Below are positions 36,269-45,528 of a stretch of 64,000 nt of DNA, piece after piece (positions within the stretch are counted from its first letter, which is position 1; each line of letters opens with the position of its first letter). The notes under the pieces are model-generated. The model was not told where the DNA came from. It ran no database searches and saw only the letters and a program-made list of their open reading frames with translations. The stretch is from Candidatus Latescibacterota bacterium (GTDB taxonomy: Bacteria; Latescibacterota; UBA2968): assembly GCA_022823725.1 (NCBI GenBank), contig JAJEHL010000031.1:1-64000 (forward strand), in the 5' to 3' direction. The translations under genes and the position numbers were made by a program.

Positions 36269-37102
36269 ATGCAAGTGGGAATTATGTCAGGTCACATCGC
36301 TCGGCCGACCTTGGAGAAATCACTCGACGCCATACTTGGGCACGACATCAGGCATCTTCAATTCAATTTGGGATCCCTCAATATGGAGGGTTCGCTATCT
36401 GATAAACTCGCAAAGGCACCCGTGGTTCGGGCGGAGATCGAAAAACGCGGCATGGTCATCGCTGCTCTGGCTGGCACGGTCAATATGGTTCATCCCGATG
36501 AAGAAAAACGGCAGGAAGCTATCGAGCATCTCAAATTGCTTATCCCGGCGTGTGACCCGATAGGTACCTCGGTGATTGCCACCTGTACCGGATCGCGCGA
36601 TTCGGAGAGCATGTGGCACTGGCACCCAGATAACGAATCCGAAGAAGCCTGGCAGGTGCTACACAATACCCTGGAACAGGTGCTGCCGGTTGCCGAAGCG
36701 GCTGGCGTGATCCTTGCGTTTGAACCGGAGATAAACAACGTTGCCAGCACAGTGCATAAGAGTCGGCAACTGATCGACGAAATGGGTTCGCCAAACCTGA
36801 AAGTCGTGATGGATGCCGCCAACATTTTTGGCAAAGATGACCTGTCTCGCATGAAAGAGGTATTAGACGAGGCTTTCGAGCTTTTGGGCGACCACATTGC
36901 CATGGCCCATGGCAAAGATCTGGATCGCGGTGGCGATGCAGGCCATCTCGCCGCTGGTACCGGCAAGCTCGATTACGCCCATTATGTATCGTTACTCTGT
37001 AGGCTTCCTTTCGATGTGTCGGTCATTCTGCATGGCCTTTCCGAAGATCAGGTGGATGACAGTGTTGCGATGCTCCGGCGTCACGCCGCGACCCACCAGT
37101 AA
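36269..37102 (+). CDS. Sugar phosphate isomerase/epimerase family TIM-barrel protein
   Basis: This 277-aa protein has the AP_endonuc_2/xylose-isomerase-like pattern: EPEINNVASTVHKSRQLIDE with a metal-binding Glu, then MDAANIFGKDD and MAHGKDLDRGGDAGHLAAGTG, which give Asp, His and acidic ligands for the divalent metal. It should act on a ketose or inositol-like sugar in the cytoplasm. The start follows GAGGACA. It is the first gene of a plus-strand cluster with an alpha-L-fucosidase and a second isomerase, so a role in the catabolism of a liberated monosaccharide is plausible. Confidence 0.8.
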   Translation: MQVGIMSGHIARPTLEKSLDAILGHDIRHLQFNLGSLNMEGSLSDKLAKAPVVRAEIEKRGMVIAALAGTVNMVHPDEEKRQEAIEHLKLLIPACDPIGTSVIATCTGSRDSESMWHWHPDNESEEAWQVLHNTLEQVLPVAEAAGVILAFEPEINNVASTVHKSRQLIDEMGSPNLKVVMDAANIFGKDDLSRMKEVLDEAFELLGDHIAMAHGKDLDRGGDAGHLAAGTGKLDYAHYVSLLCRLPFDVSVILHGLSEDQVDDSVAMLRRHAATHQ

Positions 37103-37114
37103 GAAATTGACGAT

Positions 37115-37168
37115 ATGAAAGCCAAAGTCGCTATCCTGGAACCAGGAAAGGGAAACAAACATGCATGA
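37115..37168 (+). pseudogene. Possible 5-prime stub of a dehydrogenase-like gene
   Basis: A 17-codon ORF between two genes encodes MKAKVAILEPGKGNKHA, ending across the start of the fucosidase. The opening resembles zinc-type dehydrogenase starts. It may instead be part of the leader of the fucosidase gene. The length allows no firm call. Confidence 0.25.
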
Positions 37169-38891
37169 AGACAACGGTCGTGAAATGGACGCGCTTTGGG
37201 GCGAAGATGTCATTGCACTGCGCGCTGAAAATGCAGAACGGGGTCAGCTCTTTAATGATGGCAATTACGCCATGTTTATCCACTGGGGTCCATATGCTCA
37301 ACTTGCCAACAAAGTCGATGGCAAAACGTACTACGGTATTGGCGAATGGATCATGAACCCGCGCATGGCCAATATTCCGGTCGAGGAATATATGGAAATG
37401 GCGAAGACCTTTAACCCCGTCAATTTTGATGCAACAGAAATAGCACAACTGGCCAAAGACGCGGGCATGAAATACATCATTATTACCAGCAAGCACCACG
37501 ATGGGTTTGCCATGTATCGCTCAGCTTGCAACGACTTTAACATTGGTGCCGTCACCCAATTTAATCGCGACCCCATGAAAGAACTCGCCGGGGCATGCAA
37601 AGAACTCGGTCTCGGATTTGGATTCTACTACTCTCACAATCAGGACTGGACTTTTCCAGGTGGTGCAAACGGCCCAGGCACAGATGCCGATGGCAACCCG
37701 GCCACCTTCGACGATTATTTTGTCAAAAAATGCCTGCCACAGGTCGAAGAAATCACCAGCCAGTACGGGCCTATCGAACTCATCTGGTTTGACACACCCG
37801 GACAAATGCCCAAAAAGTACATTGAACAACTCATCGAAGTCGTGCGCAAAAATCAACCCAATGCGCTCGTTTCAGGCCGCGCCGGGCATGGGCTGGGCGA
37901 CTACAAGACGCTGGGTGATATGGATGTGCCAACCACCAACGTTGAAGGTATGTGGGAAAGCGTCGATACCACCAACGACTCCTGGGCTTTTGCCTGGTAC
38001 GATGAATACTGGAAAACACCCGGAGAAATTCTTCGCCGCCTGATCTCCTGTGTTGCCAGAGGTGGCACTTACATGCTCAACATAGGTCCCCGCGGTGACG
38101 GTTCAATACCCGAAAGAGCTGCCCGCACTTTACGTGCTGCTGGCGAATGGATCAAGCGCTATCCCCAGGTCGTCTATGGCACCGATGCATCGCCCTGGCA
38201 ACAGGCTCTGCCCTGGGGAGATGTGACGGTAAAAGACAACACGCTCTTTCTCAGCATTTTCAACTGGCCTGCCTCTGGCACACTTTATTTGCCAGGCCTC
38301 AAAACAGAAATCGAATCTGCATCCCTCCTCGATGGCGATCGATCTACACCCGTCACTTTTAGTAAAAAACACGGCTGGACCTGCTTTGAGCTATTGCCAC
38401 AGGCACCCGATAATCTGGTTTCAGTTCTTGAAGTCAAACTCAAAGGTACACCAAAAGCCGATTCGACCTGGGCAATTGATCCCGAAATAGAGACCGAAAT
38501 TTTTTCAGAGGCTGCGGCCGTTGAAAATGCCACATTGGAAAATCAACGCTGGATGGAAAAATTTGGAGAATGGAAACACGTCAGCCGTGTCCATAAATGG
38601 ACGCCTAAAGGCAAAGCGACCTGGACGGTCAACGTTCTTGCACCTAGAGACTACATCGTAGATCTCACCTATTCAGGTGAAGGGCGTCTCGTCTGGGGGG
38701 TTACTATTGAAAATGGTGAACACATTCAAAATCAGCAAAATTCGTCGCATAACTACCAGCGTTTTCCCATCGGCTGGATTAACTTTCCCGGGCCGGGTAC
38801 TTACAAAATCAGCGTTTCCTGTCTCGAAGGCGATTTGAGCAAAGCCAGTCTAAAATCGATTCACTTCACTCCTGTTCACAATATTTGCTAA
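37161..38891 (+). CDS. Alpha-L-fucosidase (glycoside hydrolase family 29)
   Basis: This 576-aa protein has the GH29 catalytic barrel, with GNYAMFIHWGPYAQ at the start, TSKHHDGFAMY (H112/H113, which bind fucose) and the catalytic nucleophile D211 in IELIWFDTPG. A C-terminal beta-sandwich domain runs from about 400 to the end. No signal peptide is visible, so it probably acts on imported oligosaccharides. It lies after a sugar isomerase on the same strand. It removes alpha-L-fucose, fitting the presence of sulfatases that would act on sulfated fucans, though the latter link is inferred. Confidence 0.92.
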   Translation: MHEDNGREMDALWGEDVIALRAENAERGQLFNDGNYAMFIHWGPYAQLANKVDGKTYYGIGEWIMNPRMANIPVEEYMEMAKTFNPVNFDATEIAQLAKDAGMKYIIITSKHHDGFAMYRSACNDFNIGAVTQFNRDPMKELAGACKELGLGFGFYYSHNQDWTFPGGANGPGTDADGNPATFDDYFVKKCLPQVEEITSQYGPIELIWFDTPGQMPKKYIEQLIEVVRKNQPNALVSGRAGHGLGDYKTLGDMDVPTTNVEGMWESVDTTNDSWAFAWYDEYWKTPGEILRRLISCVARGGTYMLNIGPRGDGSIPERAARTLRAAGEWIKRYPQVVYGTDASPWQQALPWGDVTVKDNTLFLSIFNWPASGTLYLPGLKTEIESASLLDGDRSTPVTFSKKHGWTCFELLPQAPDNLVSVLEVKLKGTPKADSTWAIDPEIETEIFSEAAAVENATLENQRWMEKFGEWKHVSRVHKWTPKGKATWTVNVLAPRDYIVDLTYSGEGRLVWGVTIENGEHIQNQQNSSHNYQRFPIGWINFPGPGTYKISVSCLEGDLSKASLKSIHFTPVHNIC

Positions 38892-38929
38892 ATCAATCAG
38901 CGGCGAGGCGTGCGAGGAGTCCGTGAGAA

Positions 38930-40156
38930 ATGAGTGAGATTGCGTTCAGGCGAGCGATGGTGGGGGATGTGGAGGAGGTCCTTCGCGTAATGGCGCAGGC
39001 GTTTGGGAGGGCGCCGGGGTCGGAGAAGTATGAGCGCGACAAGGAGAGAATTACGAGGGAGACTGACGCGCATTGGGTGCTTGTGCGAGCGGGGGAGATC
39101 GTCGGGGCGGCGCATGTTCGGCGGGAGGAGATTCAGGTGGGGCAGGCGGTCGTGGCCAAGGCGGATGTCGGGGAGGTGTGTATCGCGCCGAGTTGTCAGG
39201 GGGAGGGGCTTGGGACGGCGTTGATGAAGATGGTGGTGGGGCAGTTGAAGGCGGACGGATATCCCCTGTCGCGGTTGGGCGGATATCGGCGGTTCTACGA
39301 GCGGTTCGGGTGGGTGCCATTTCCGCGGGGCTACATCGACTTCGCGCTGCGGGGATTGACGTCGCGGGGTGGGTTCACCGATCCAGTGAGCTACCTGGAT
39401 AGGCCGGAGGAGGATGCGCGGATCCGGGCGTACGATGGGTGTCGGGATGCGGCGGCGTGCGAGGCGCTTTACGCGGCGTTCAACGCGGGGCGGACAGGGG
39501 CTGAGCCAGCGCGGGCATTTGGGGCGGGCGCAGGGAATCCGTGGCGGGTGGTATATGAGGAGGGCGGAGCGGTTCGGGCTTATGTTTTTGCGTCACAGAA
39601 CGCGCCGCCTTATACGCGGTTTTCATCGGCGGTGTCGATCTCCGACGGGGCGTGCGATCCGGGTGATACGCGGCCGCTTCGGGCAACGCTGCGATACGTT
39701 CTGCGTCAGGCGGCGATCGCGGGGGCGGAATCGGTCAGGGCGCGGCTACCGCTGGACCCGTCGCTCTACGATCTGTATCGGGATTCGAGCTGCGGGTTCG
39801 TGCCGTCGCTCTGGCAGTCGTCGGAAGGCGGGAACATGCTGCAGGTGCTGAGTCTGAGGGGACTGCTTGAGGCGATTGCGCCGGAACTGACGGAGCGGCT
39901 GCGGACGGCGAAACAGGGGACGGGCGAGGTTGGTCTTCGCGTGCGGGGGGAGACGGTTGGATTGGCGTGGGATGGGGGGCGGTTGACGGTGGGAGAAGGG
40001 AAAGGGGATTGGGTGGCGCTCGGGCAGGATGGGGTGATGAAGATGGTGCTGGGGTTGGTGCCGGTGGAGCAGGTCGTGGAAGGAGAGAGGGAGGATGTGG
40101 CTATGCTGAGGGCGGCCTTTCCGGTGCAGGGGACTGCGACGGGGGTTTGGGGGTGA
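38930..40156 (+). CDS. Eis-like GNAT acetyltransferase, GC-rich
   Basis: This 408-aa protein has an N-terminal GNAT domain (IAFRRAMVGDVEEVLRVM; acetyl-CoA motif in QGEGLGTALMKMVV near residue 88), a second degenerate GNAT-like region and a C-terminal SCP2-type domain, the layout of Eis-type multi-acetyltransferases of about 400 aa. Its coding sequence is far richer in G and C than all its neighbours (long runs of GCGG and GGGG), so it was probably acquired recently. It may acetylate amines or aminoglycoside-like molecules. It lies between the fucosidase and a second isomerase. Confidence 0.75.
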   Translation: MSEIAFRRAMVGDVEEVLRVMAQAFGRAPGSEKYERDKERITRETDAHWVLVRAGEIVGAAHVRREEIQVGQAVVAKADVGEVCIAPSCQGEGLGTALMKMVVGQLKADGYPLSRLGGYRRFYERFGWVPFPRGYIDFALRGLTSRGGFTDPVSYLDRPEEDARIRAYDGCRDAAACEALYAAFNAGRTGAEPARAFGAGAGNPWRVVYEEGGAVRAYVFASQNAPPYTRFSSAVSISDGACDPGDTRPLRATLRYVLRQAAIAGAESVRARLPLDPSLYDLYRDSSCGFVPSLWQSSEGGNMLQVLSLRGLLEAIAPELTERLRTAKQGTGEVGLRVRGETVGLAWDGGRLTVGEGKGDWVALGQDGVMKMVLGLVPVEQVVEGEREDVAMLRAAFPVQGTATGVWG

Positions 40157-40211
40157 ATCCGATACAGGGAAAGCGCCCCAGATACACAACATCACCAAAC
40201 GAGAGATCAGT

Positions 40212-41084
40212 ATGTCATCAAACATTCACTTTGCTATGGGCGGCGCCATTTTTGGAGCTTTCACCGCTGAATCCGCGGCACTGATTGCTAAGCACGGTCT
40301 GCCGGGCGTCGAACCTTACCGCAGCGGATTGATCGCCTGGCTCGACGACCCGCAAGCGCTGAAGGCCCGCATTGACGAACACGGTATTCGGCTCATTACC
40401 GCTTCGAACGGCGGCCCCGGTCAGTCGATGGAATTCATCGATCGGTCAAAACGTCGTGAAACAATCGCCGACCACGTCGCCTTTTGCCGCGATTTCCTGA
40501 AGGTATTCGGCTGCACGCACTTCAAGATCAACATGGGTAGCCGCCCGCAGAACGGAACAACCGCGGATGACATCAAAGCGATCTCTGAGACTGTGTCAGA
40601 ACTCGGCAAGCGAACGCTTGAGATGGGTGTGACGATTGCGCCACACCCGCATATCTGGGGGCCAATCGAGCGGCCTGAGGAAGTTCGCGCCCTTCTTGAT
40701 CAGACCGACCCAGATGTCGTATCCTGGATTCCCGACACCGCACAGCTCAACCTCGGCGGAGGCGATCCCGTTCAGCTCATTGACGATTATTACGACCGAC
40801 TGGCCGCCGTCCATTGGAAGGATTCGAAGGCGTCGTATCGGGGTTATACTGGCCCGACACCGACGAAGGAGATGCACGCGGAGGAAATTCTGTACAAAGA
40901 TCTGGGATCCGGCGGTGTTGACCATCCTGCGATTTGGGCCATGCTGAATGAGCGAGGCTACGACGGATGGATTACGCTTGATCTCGATCCCCCGCGTCCA
41001 AACGAAGGCGAAGGTTCAGTTGATGACAAAATGGGGATCAACTGCAGGTATCTGATGGAAACATTGAAAGTTTCCCGCTTTTAG
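40212..41084 (+). CDS. Sugar phosphate isomerase/epimerase family TIM-barrel protein, second
   Basis: This 290-aa protein has the xylose-isomerase-like TIM-barrel order. HPHIWGPIERPEEVRALLDQ, WIPDTAQLNLGGGDP and AAVHWKDSKASYRGYTGP carry the His, Asp and His/Asp metal ligands; the C-terminus WITLDLDPPRPNEGEG closes the site with an acidic residue. It is related in family but not close to the isomerase at 36269. A divalent-metal-dependent isomerase or epimerase acting on a sugar or polyol in the cytoplasm is likely. A hairpin terminator lies 74 bases after its stop. Confidence 0.8.
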   Translation: MSSNIHFAMGGAIFGAFTAESAALIAKHGLPGVEPYRSGLIAWLDDPQALKARIDEHGIRLITASNGGPGQSMEFIDRSKRRETIADHVAFCRDFLKVFGCTHFKINMGSRPQNGTTADDIKAISETVSELGKRTLEMGVTIAPHPHIWGPIERPEEVRALLDQTDPDVVSWIPDTAQLNLGGGDPVQLIDDYYDRLAAVHWKDSKASYRGYTGPTPTKEMHAEEILYKDLGSGGVDHPAIWAMLNERGYDGWITLDLDPPRPNEGEGSVDDKMGINCRYLMETLKVSRF

Positions 41085-41157
41085 TGTGTCAATCCCGAAT
41101 TAGAGTTGAGAGAAATCTACGGTAAAAGGTGAAGATAGGGCCTTATTTTGTCGTACA

Positions 41158-41197
41158 AAGACCAATCAGCATCATTGTCTGATTGGTCTTAAATTTT
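41158..41197 (+). terminator. Intrinsic terminator hairpin
   Basis: A perfect 12-bp inverted repeat, AAGACCAATCAG with CTGATTGGTCTT, has a 9-base loop and is followed by AAATTTT. It would end the transcript of the isomerase at 40212-41084. The T tract is weak in this direction, but the stem is unusually long. Confidence 0.65.
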
Positions 41198-41342
41198 GGC
41201 ATATAATAAACTTTATACGCAAAAATGCCATTGCAAGCCCTTGTTTTTTCAAGTAAATTGCAAATAGGTATTTATCATTATATGCAAAAAGCGGATGGGC
41301 GATTCGCCCGGTTCGATAGCGCGTTTATGGAGACACGACGCG

Positions 41343-42518
41343 ATGAAAAAGCCAATAGTCAAAACTGACGAACTTGATGCCCAGTACCAGTCCATCTTTG
41401 GTGATGTATCCAGTATTATCGACGAGGCGAGGCAAACTGCTGCTCGTTCAGTAAACGCTGTCATGACCGCTGCGTATTGGATGATCGGGCAGCACATCGT
41501 GGAGTTTGAGCAGTCAGGTGAGGAGAGAGCCGAATACGGGGCTGCGCTTATTAAAAGGCTGGCGGAGGATTTGACGCAGCGGTTTGGTCGAGGCTTCGGA
41601 GCTGTCAATCTGAGTCAGATGAAGAGATTCTATCTGCTATGGCCATCCGAACGAATTCTTCAGACACCGTCTGAAAAATTGGGAGACGCAGAGAATATGC
41701 CAGCGACATCAGCGGAATCTTCCCTGACCAGTATCGCCTCACGCTTTCCCCTTCCGTGGTCAGCTTATGTGCGATTGCTTTCGGTCAAGAACATAAACGC
41801 CCGTGAGTTCTACGAAACCGAGGCTCTGCGCGGAGGATGGTCGGTTCGCCAACTTGACCGGCAGATCAATTCCCAATTTTACGAGCGTACGGCACTTTCG
41901 AAGAACAAAGCCGCCATGCTGACCAAAGGCCAGAAGGCACAATCTGAAGACCGCGTTCTTTCCGAAGAGGAAATCAAAGACCCATTCGTTCTCGAATTTC
42001 TCGATCTCAAAGACGAATACTCCGAAAGCGATTTGGAAGATGCGTTAATCAAGCACCTGGAAACTTTTCTCATGGAATTGGGAGGGGATTTCTGCTTCTT
42101 GGGCAGGCAAAAACGTCTGCGTGTTGGCGACGAATGGTATCGGGTAGATTTGCTGTTTTATCATCGTCGTCTGCGGTGTCTGGTGGTCATTGACTTGAAA
42201 CTCGGAAAATTCACTCACGCCGACGCTGGACAAATGAACCTCTATCTTAACTATGCACGGGAACACTGGACGCACGAGGATGAAAACCCGCCCGTAGGGC
42301 TAATTCTCTGCTCTCAGAAAGATGAAGCAGTTGCCCGGTACTCGCTCGAAGGATTATCGAACAAAGTGATGGCCGCAGAGTACCGAACTACGCTACCCGA
42401 CGAGGAACTTCTGGCTGCGGAAATCGACCGCACGCGACAGGTGATAAACTTGCGCGCCACGATCAAGGCAGGAACGTCGACCATACACGCCGATCTGGCG
42501 GTAGAGCATCCAAAATGA
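41343..42518 (+). CDS. PDDEXK nuclease-domain DUF1016 protein (YhcG-like)
   Basis: The ATG at 41343 (391 aa) is set before the family N-terminus. The N-terminal part (about 20-190) has AYWMIGQHIVEFEQSG and ALIKRLAEDLTQRFGRGF, typical of DUF1016_N. The C-terminal part has VDLLFYHRRLRCLVVIDLKLGKF, with the D-x-K of a PD-(D/E)xK nuclease core, then GQMNLYLNY. Such proteins are associated with defence or restriction-like roles. The upstream 250 bases are AT-rich. A small ORF lies 13 bases after the stop. Acquisition by transfer is plausible, and no other defence gene is near. Confidence 0.85.
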   Translation: MKKPIVKTDELDAQYQSIFGDVSSIIDEARQTAARSVNAVMTAAYWMIGQHIVEFEQSGEERAEYGAALIKRLAEDLTQRFGRGFGAVNLSQMKRFYLLWPSERILQTPSEKLGDAENMPATSAESSLTSIASRFPLPWSAYVRLLSVKNINAREFYETEALRGGWSVRQLDRQINSQFYERTALSKNKAAMLTKGQKAQSEDRVLSEEEIKDPFVLEFLDLKDEYSESDLEDALIKHLETFLMELGGDFCFLGRQKRLRVGDEWYRVDLLFYHRRLRCLVVIDLKLGKFTHADAGQMNLYLNYAREHWTHEDENPPVGLILCSQKDEAVARYSLEGLSNKVMAAEYRTTLPDEELLAAEIDRTRQVINLRATIKAGTSTIHADLAVEHPK

Positions 42519-42531
42519 AGGACATCAACTT

Positions 42532-42693
42532 ATGAAACGCGATCCTATTGTCGAAGAAATTCACCAGACGAGACAGAAACTCATAGAAGAGTGCGGTGGC
42601 GATCTCAACCAATTAATGGATCGCCTAAAAGCCGCTGAAATACAAGATCGAGATCGCGTGATCAGCACCATCTCTGTCCGCAAAACCTCATAA
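42532..42693 (+). CDS. Small helical protein after the DUF1016 gene, function unknown
   Basis: This 53-aa ORF has a GAAGGA site nine bases before the ATG. It encodes KRDPIVEEIHQTRQKLIEEC, then GGDLNQLMDRLKAAEIQDRD and a short tail, a charged, probably alpha-helical protein. Its tight spacing after the nuclease-domain gene suggests co-expression, perhaps as a partner or antitoxin; this is not established. Small proteins of this general pattern are often found downstream of toxin-like genes. Confidence 0.55.
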   Translation: MKRDPIVEEIHQTRQKLIEECGGDLNQLMDRLKAAEIQDRDRVISTISVRKTS

Positions 42694-42763
42694 CAGAACG
42701 TTTCGGACGTGAATTTTCCGTTCGAACTGTTTGGCAGATGAATAAAATCTGGAGACAAACCCC

Positions 42764-43939
42764 ATGACACATACACTTGATTCTTACGGCGGCACAACCC
42801 AATTGAAGGGAAAAAGCACCGGCTGGTTCCATCTCGAGGAACTGGACGGACGCAGATGGTTCATCACACCCGAGGGCAACGCCTTTTTCCCTGTGTCGCT
42901 GGCTCATATCTACACTGGCAACAGTCAGCCGACCGTGCAAAAGCTTTACGACGGCGACAAGGATGCGTGGGTTGAAAAGTGGTTCGGCCAGATGCGAGCG
43001 CTCGGGTTTAACTGCGCACTCGCAGGCGCGACGAGCCAGTGTCGGGATCCCAGGGGCTATGTGGATGTCGAGAAGGTGGTGGCGCTGTTTCGCCGCGAAT
43101 CTTTTCCGTACGCTGCCGGACTCTTTCTGATCCCTCACCCCAACGAACTGCCGGAAGGTCAGGAACGACCAGATATTTTCGCCCCTGCTTACCAGGAGTG
43201 GGTAGAAGCGTTGGTAGCCGATGTTTGCTCGCGGTACGCCGATGATCCGTTGATGATGGGATACTACTATGGTTTCGGCACCTTTATCAGACCAGAGAAC
43301 TGGATCGCTTCAATACCGTCGCTCGACAGCAAAGCACCAGAGCAAGAGAATATCCGCAAAATGGCGGTTCACATGTACCGTATGGTCCACGATGCGATAC
43401 GTCGGCATGATCCCAACCACCTGATCCTCGGACCTTATGTCAAGGAGCAGTCCTTTGACCTGAAAACGTGGGAGGCTTTGACGCCTTATGTTGACATGCT
43501 TTCGCCCCAGCACTTCAACCGCGACATCAGTTTTGCCGAACAGAGTGCTGCAACGGGCAGGTCCGTGCTGGTCTCTGACGAGGAGTCAGGCCATATGTTC
43601 GAAGCGTCACGCCAGAATCCGCGCAGTGTGACGCCCGAGCACAAAGGCCGCATCTACGGCTTGCTGCTCAACCGCCACTTGCGAGACACGAACGTGTGCG
43701 GTGTCAATTTTTGTGCGACTCTGTACGACCTTGATGACGGTCCGTTGATGAAAATGTCCGGCATGACGGAAGGCCTGTACGACTGGGACGGCAACCCAAA
43801 GCCCGGTCTCGTGGATGCCGTGAGGGAGGCCAACAAGGAAATCTATGAACGCGCAACAGATCCCTATGGTTCTGAACTCGTCGAGTTGGATGAAGAGCTG
43901 TGCCGCGTCAGAGATGAGGTCCACAAACACATTCGTTAG
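42764..43939 (+). CDS. Agarase-like glycoside hydrolase TIM-barrel protein
   Basis: This 391-aa protein begins GWFHLEELDGRRWFITPEGN, then FFPVSLAHIYTG, as in a group of agarase/beta-galactosidase-like barrels that are frequent in environmental PVC/FCB-type genomes. RALGFNCALAG and GYYYGFGTFI mark barrel strands. The usual N-E acid/base after the GYY strand is not present (YGFGTF), while DEESGHM could hold another acid, so catalysis is uncertain. There is no signal peptide. The preceding 70 bases show no clear stub. It is followed by two PhyH genes on the same strand. Confidence 0.6.
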   Translation: MTHTLDSYGGTTQLKGKSTGWFHLEELDGRRWFITPEGNAFFPVSLAHIYTGNSQPTVQKLYDGDKDAWVEKWFGQMRALGFNCALAGATSQCRDPRGYVDVEKVVALFRRESFPYAAGLFLIPHPNELPEGQERPDIFAPAYQEWVEALVADVCSRYADDPLMMGYYYGFGTFIRPENWIASIPSLDSKAPEQENIRKMAVHMYRMVHDAIRRHDPNHLILGPYVKEQSFDLKTWEALTPYVDMLSPQHFNRDISFAEQSAATGRSVLVSDEESGHMFEASRQNPRSVTPEHKGRIYGLLLNRHLRDTNVCGVNFCATLYDLDDGPLMKMSGMTEGLYDWDGNPKPGLVDAVREANKEIYERATDPYGSELVELDEELCRVRDEVHKHIR

Positions 43940-43982
43940 ATAGGAAAGCTGTTCAGGGACACGACACTGGAGGAGCACGGTT

Positions 43983-44768
43983 ATGGGACAAGCATTGACG
44001 GAGCGTGAGATCGAAACCGTCGTTCGGGAGGTCACAGACGAGGAAGTGGCTTTTTACCACGAATACGGGTGGGTCATGATGAAGCAACTCGTGGACCCGG
44101 AGTTCGCAACAGAGCTCCTGTGCGTTGGTCAGGAGTGGTTGAAACGCAATAGCGCCCCCAGACGGGCCGTCGGCCTGGCGCGGCGGGAAGAGACCGAGCC
44201 GTTCCGCTCGTTCATGTTCAGCGAGCGCATGTCAAAGAACGCAACGCGACTCGTGAACAGGAAGCGGCTCAAGGGCGTAGATATCCCACTTCGCTATCGC
44301 ATCGACATCCTCCAACACAAGCCCCCGGGGGCAGCCGGGGCCACTTATCATCAGGACTCGTCAGAGCACGGCTCTGATCGCGTGGGCGAGCTCCAGTTCT
44401 GGCTTGCGCTGGTGGAAGTGCCGCCAGAGATGAGTGCCATGCGATTCGTCAGCCGCTCGCATCGCGAAGGACCGCTTGGCTCGGTGTTCAAGGATGACCG
44501 GGGCAATTTGCTCGAGCAGTACCCAAATCTGACGTCTGTGCTGGAGCTTTCTCCGCCGTTCCATTACCAGCCGGGTGACTGCACTGTGCATCACGGATAC
44601 ACAGTCCATGGCGGTCCACCCAACAGTACCGACAAGTCGCGCTGGTCATACCTCTTCTCATACTCCCCTTCTGACACGCGATACTGGAATGGCACCGCAG
44701 CCAACTGGGGCAGCGAGCGGAAGCGTTTGAGTGATCCGAACAATCCCACGGTCCATTTTTCCGAATAA
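43983..44768 (+). CDS. Phytanoyl-CoA dioxygenase (PhyH) family Fe/2OG oxygenase
   Basis: The ATG follows GGAGGAGCACGG, giving 261 aa. The N-terminal EVAFYHEYGWVMMKQLVD is typical. H123-x-D125 in TYHQDSS binds iron and a distal histidine lies in HHGYTVHGGPPNSTDKSR. The leader GGGACACGACACTGGAGGAGCAC is nearly repeated at 46966, after the next sulfatase. The next gene, 17 bases on, is another PhyH, followed by a sulfatase. It should oxygenate a small molecule in the cytoplasm. Confidence 0.9.
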   Translation: MGQALTEREIETVVREVTDEEVAFYHEYGWVMMKQLVDPEFATELLCVGQEWLKRNSAPRRAVGLARREETEPFRSFMFSERMSKNATRLVNRKRLKGVDIPLRYRIDILQHKPPGAAGATYHQDSSEHGSDRVGELQFWLALVEVPPEMSAMRFVSRSHREGPLGSVFKDDRGNLLEQYPNLTSVLELSPPFHYQPGDCTVHHGYTVHGGPPNSTDKSRWSYLFSYSPSDTRYWNGTAANWGSERKRLSDPNNPTVHFSE

Positions 44769-44785
44769 GATTTCAGGGGATTGAA

Positions 44786-45523
44786 ATGATTTCTGTGCAA
44801 CAATGGGATTTTTTTCAAGAACACGGTTATCTGATCGTTGAAAATGTGATTTCTGTGCAACGATTGGCAGCGTTGCGAGAGGCCCTGGAAAAGAGATATG
44901 ATCTGGAGGGCGAAAAGGCAGGGACAGAAGGATCGACCCCTCCGGGCGTTCGCAGGTTGTGCAATCTCATTGGTAAAGGCCGCGCCTTTGAAGAGCTGGC
45001 AATCGAGCCGATTGCATTAGAAATGGCCAGGCTGGTGATTGGAGAGGATATGCGCTGGCAGGCCATGAATTTTCACGATCCCATGCCCGGTGATCCGCGT
45101 CCTATCCAGGCAATCCATGCCGATCGATCGTTCTTTAAGAATTGTACTGCATATCTCAATGTGGTGTGGGCACTTGATGATATGACAGAAGAAAACGGTG
45201 CGACTCGCCTTGTGCCGGGATCGCATAAAAAACCCTGGCCCCGAGATATTCTGGACGATCTCAAAGAGGCAGTTGCTGGAGAAATCTACGCGACCTGTAC
45301 GGCTGGAACTGGCATTTTTTGCCACGGTGATATCTGGCATGGCGCCCGTGCAAACCTTTCAAAATCGCCCAGGCGTGTGATCCATATGGGATACAGTTGT
45401 ACAAACACTGCGCCTCAATATGAAATTGCAGGCTCTTTGACGCAGGCTATTCGCGAGCGGTTGGGCGAGCATTGCGCGCTCATTCCAGATCCCCTATCGT
45501 CATTTGATTTGGAGAAACCTTAG
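44786..45523 (+). CDS. Phytanoyl-CoA dioxygenase (PhyH) family Fe/2OG oxygenase
   Basis: This 245-aa protein begins VQQWDFFQEHGYLIVENV. The iron ligands are H111-x-D113 in QAIHADRSF, with the distal histidine in GDIWHGARANLSKSPRR. The segment MNFHDPMPGDPRPIQ is usual for small PhyH oxygenases. It is 17 bases after the preceding PhyH and 5 bases before a sulfatase start, a tight operon. The short repeat of ATTTCTGTGCAACRATTG around the start (44788 and 44849) encodes ISVQ twice and is probably accidental. Confidence 0.9.
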   Translation: MISVQQWDFFQEHGYLIVENVISVQRLAALREALEKRYDLEGEKAGTEGSTPPGVRRLCNLIGKGRAFEELAIEPIALEMARLVIGEDMRWQAMNFHDPMPGDPRPIQAIHADRSFFKNCTAYLNVVWALDDMTEENGATRLVPGSHKKPWPRDILDDLKEAVAGEIYATCTAGTGIFCHGDIWHGARANLSKSPRRVIHMGYSCTNTAPQYEIAGSLTQAIRERLGEHCALIPDPLSSFDLEKP

Positions 45524-45528
45524 ATCTT

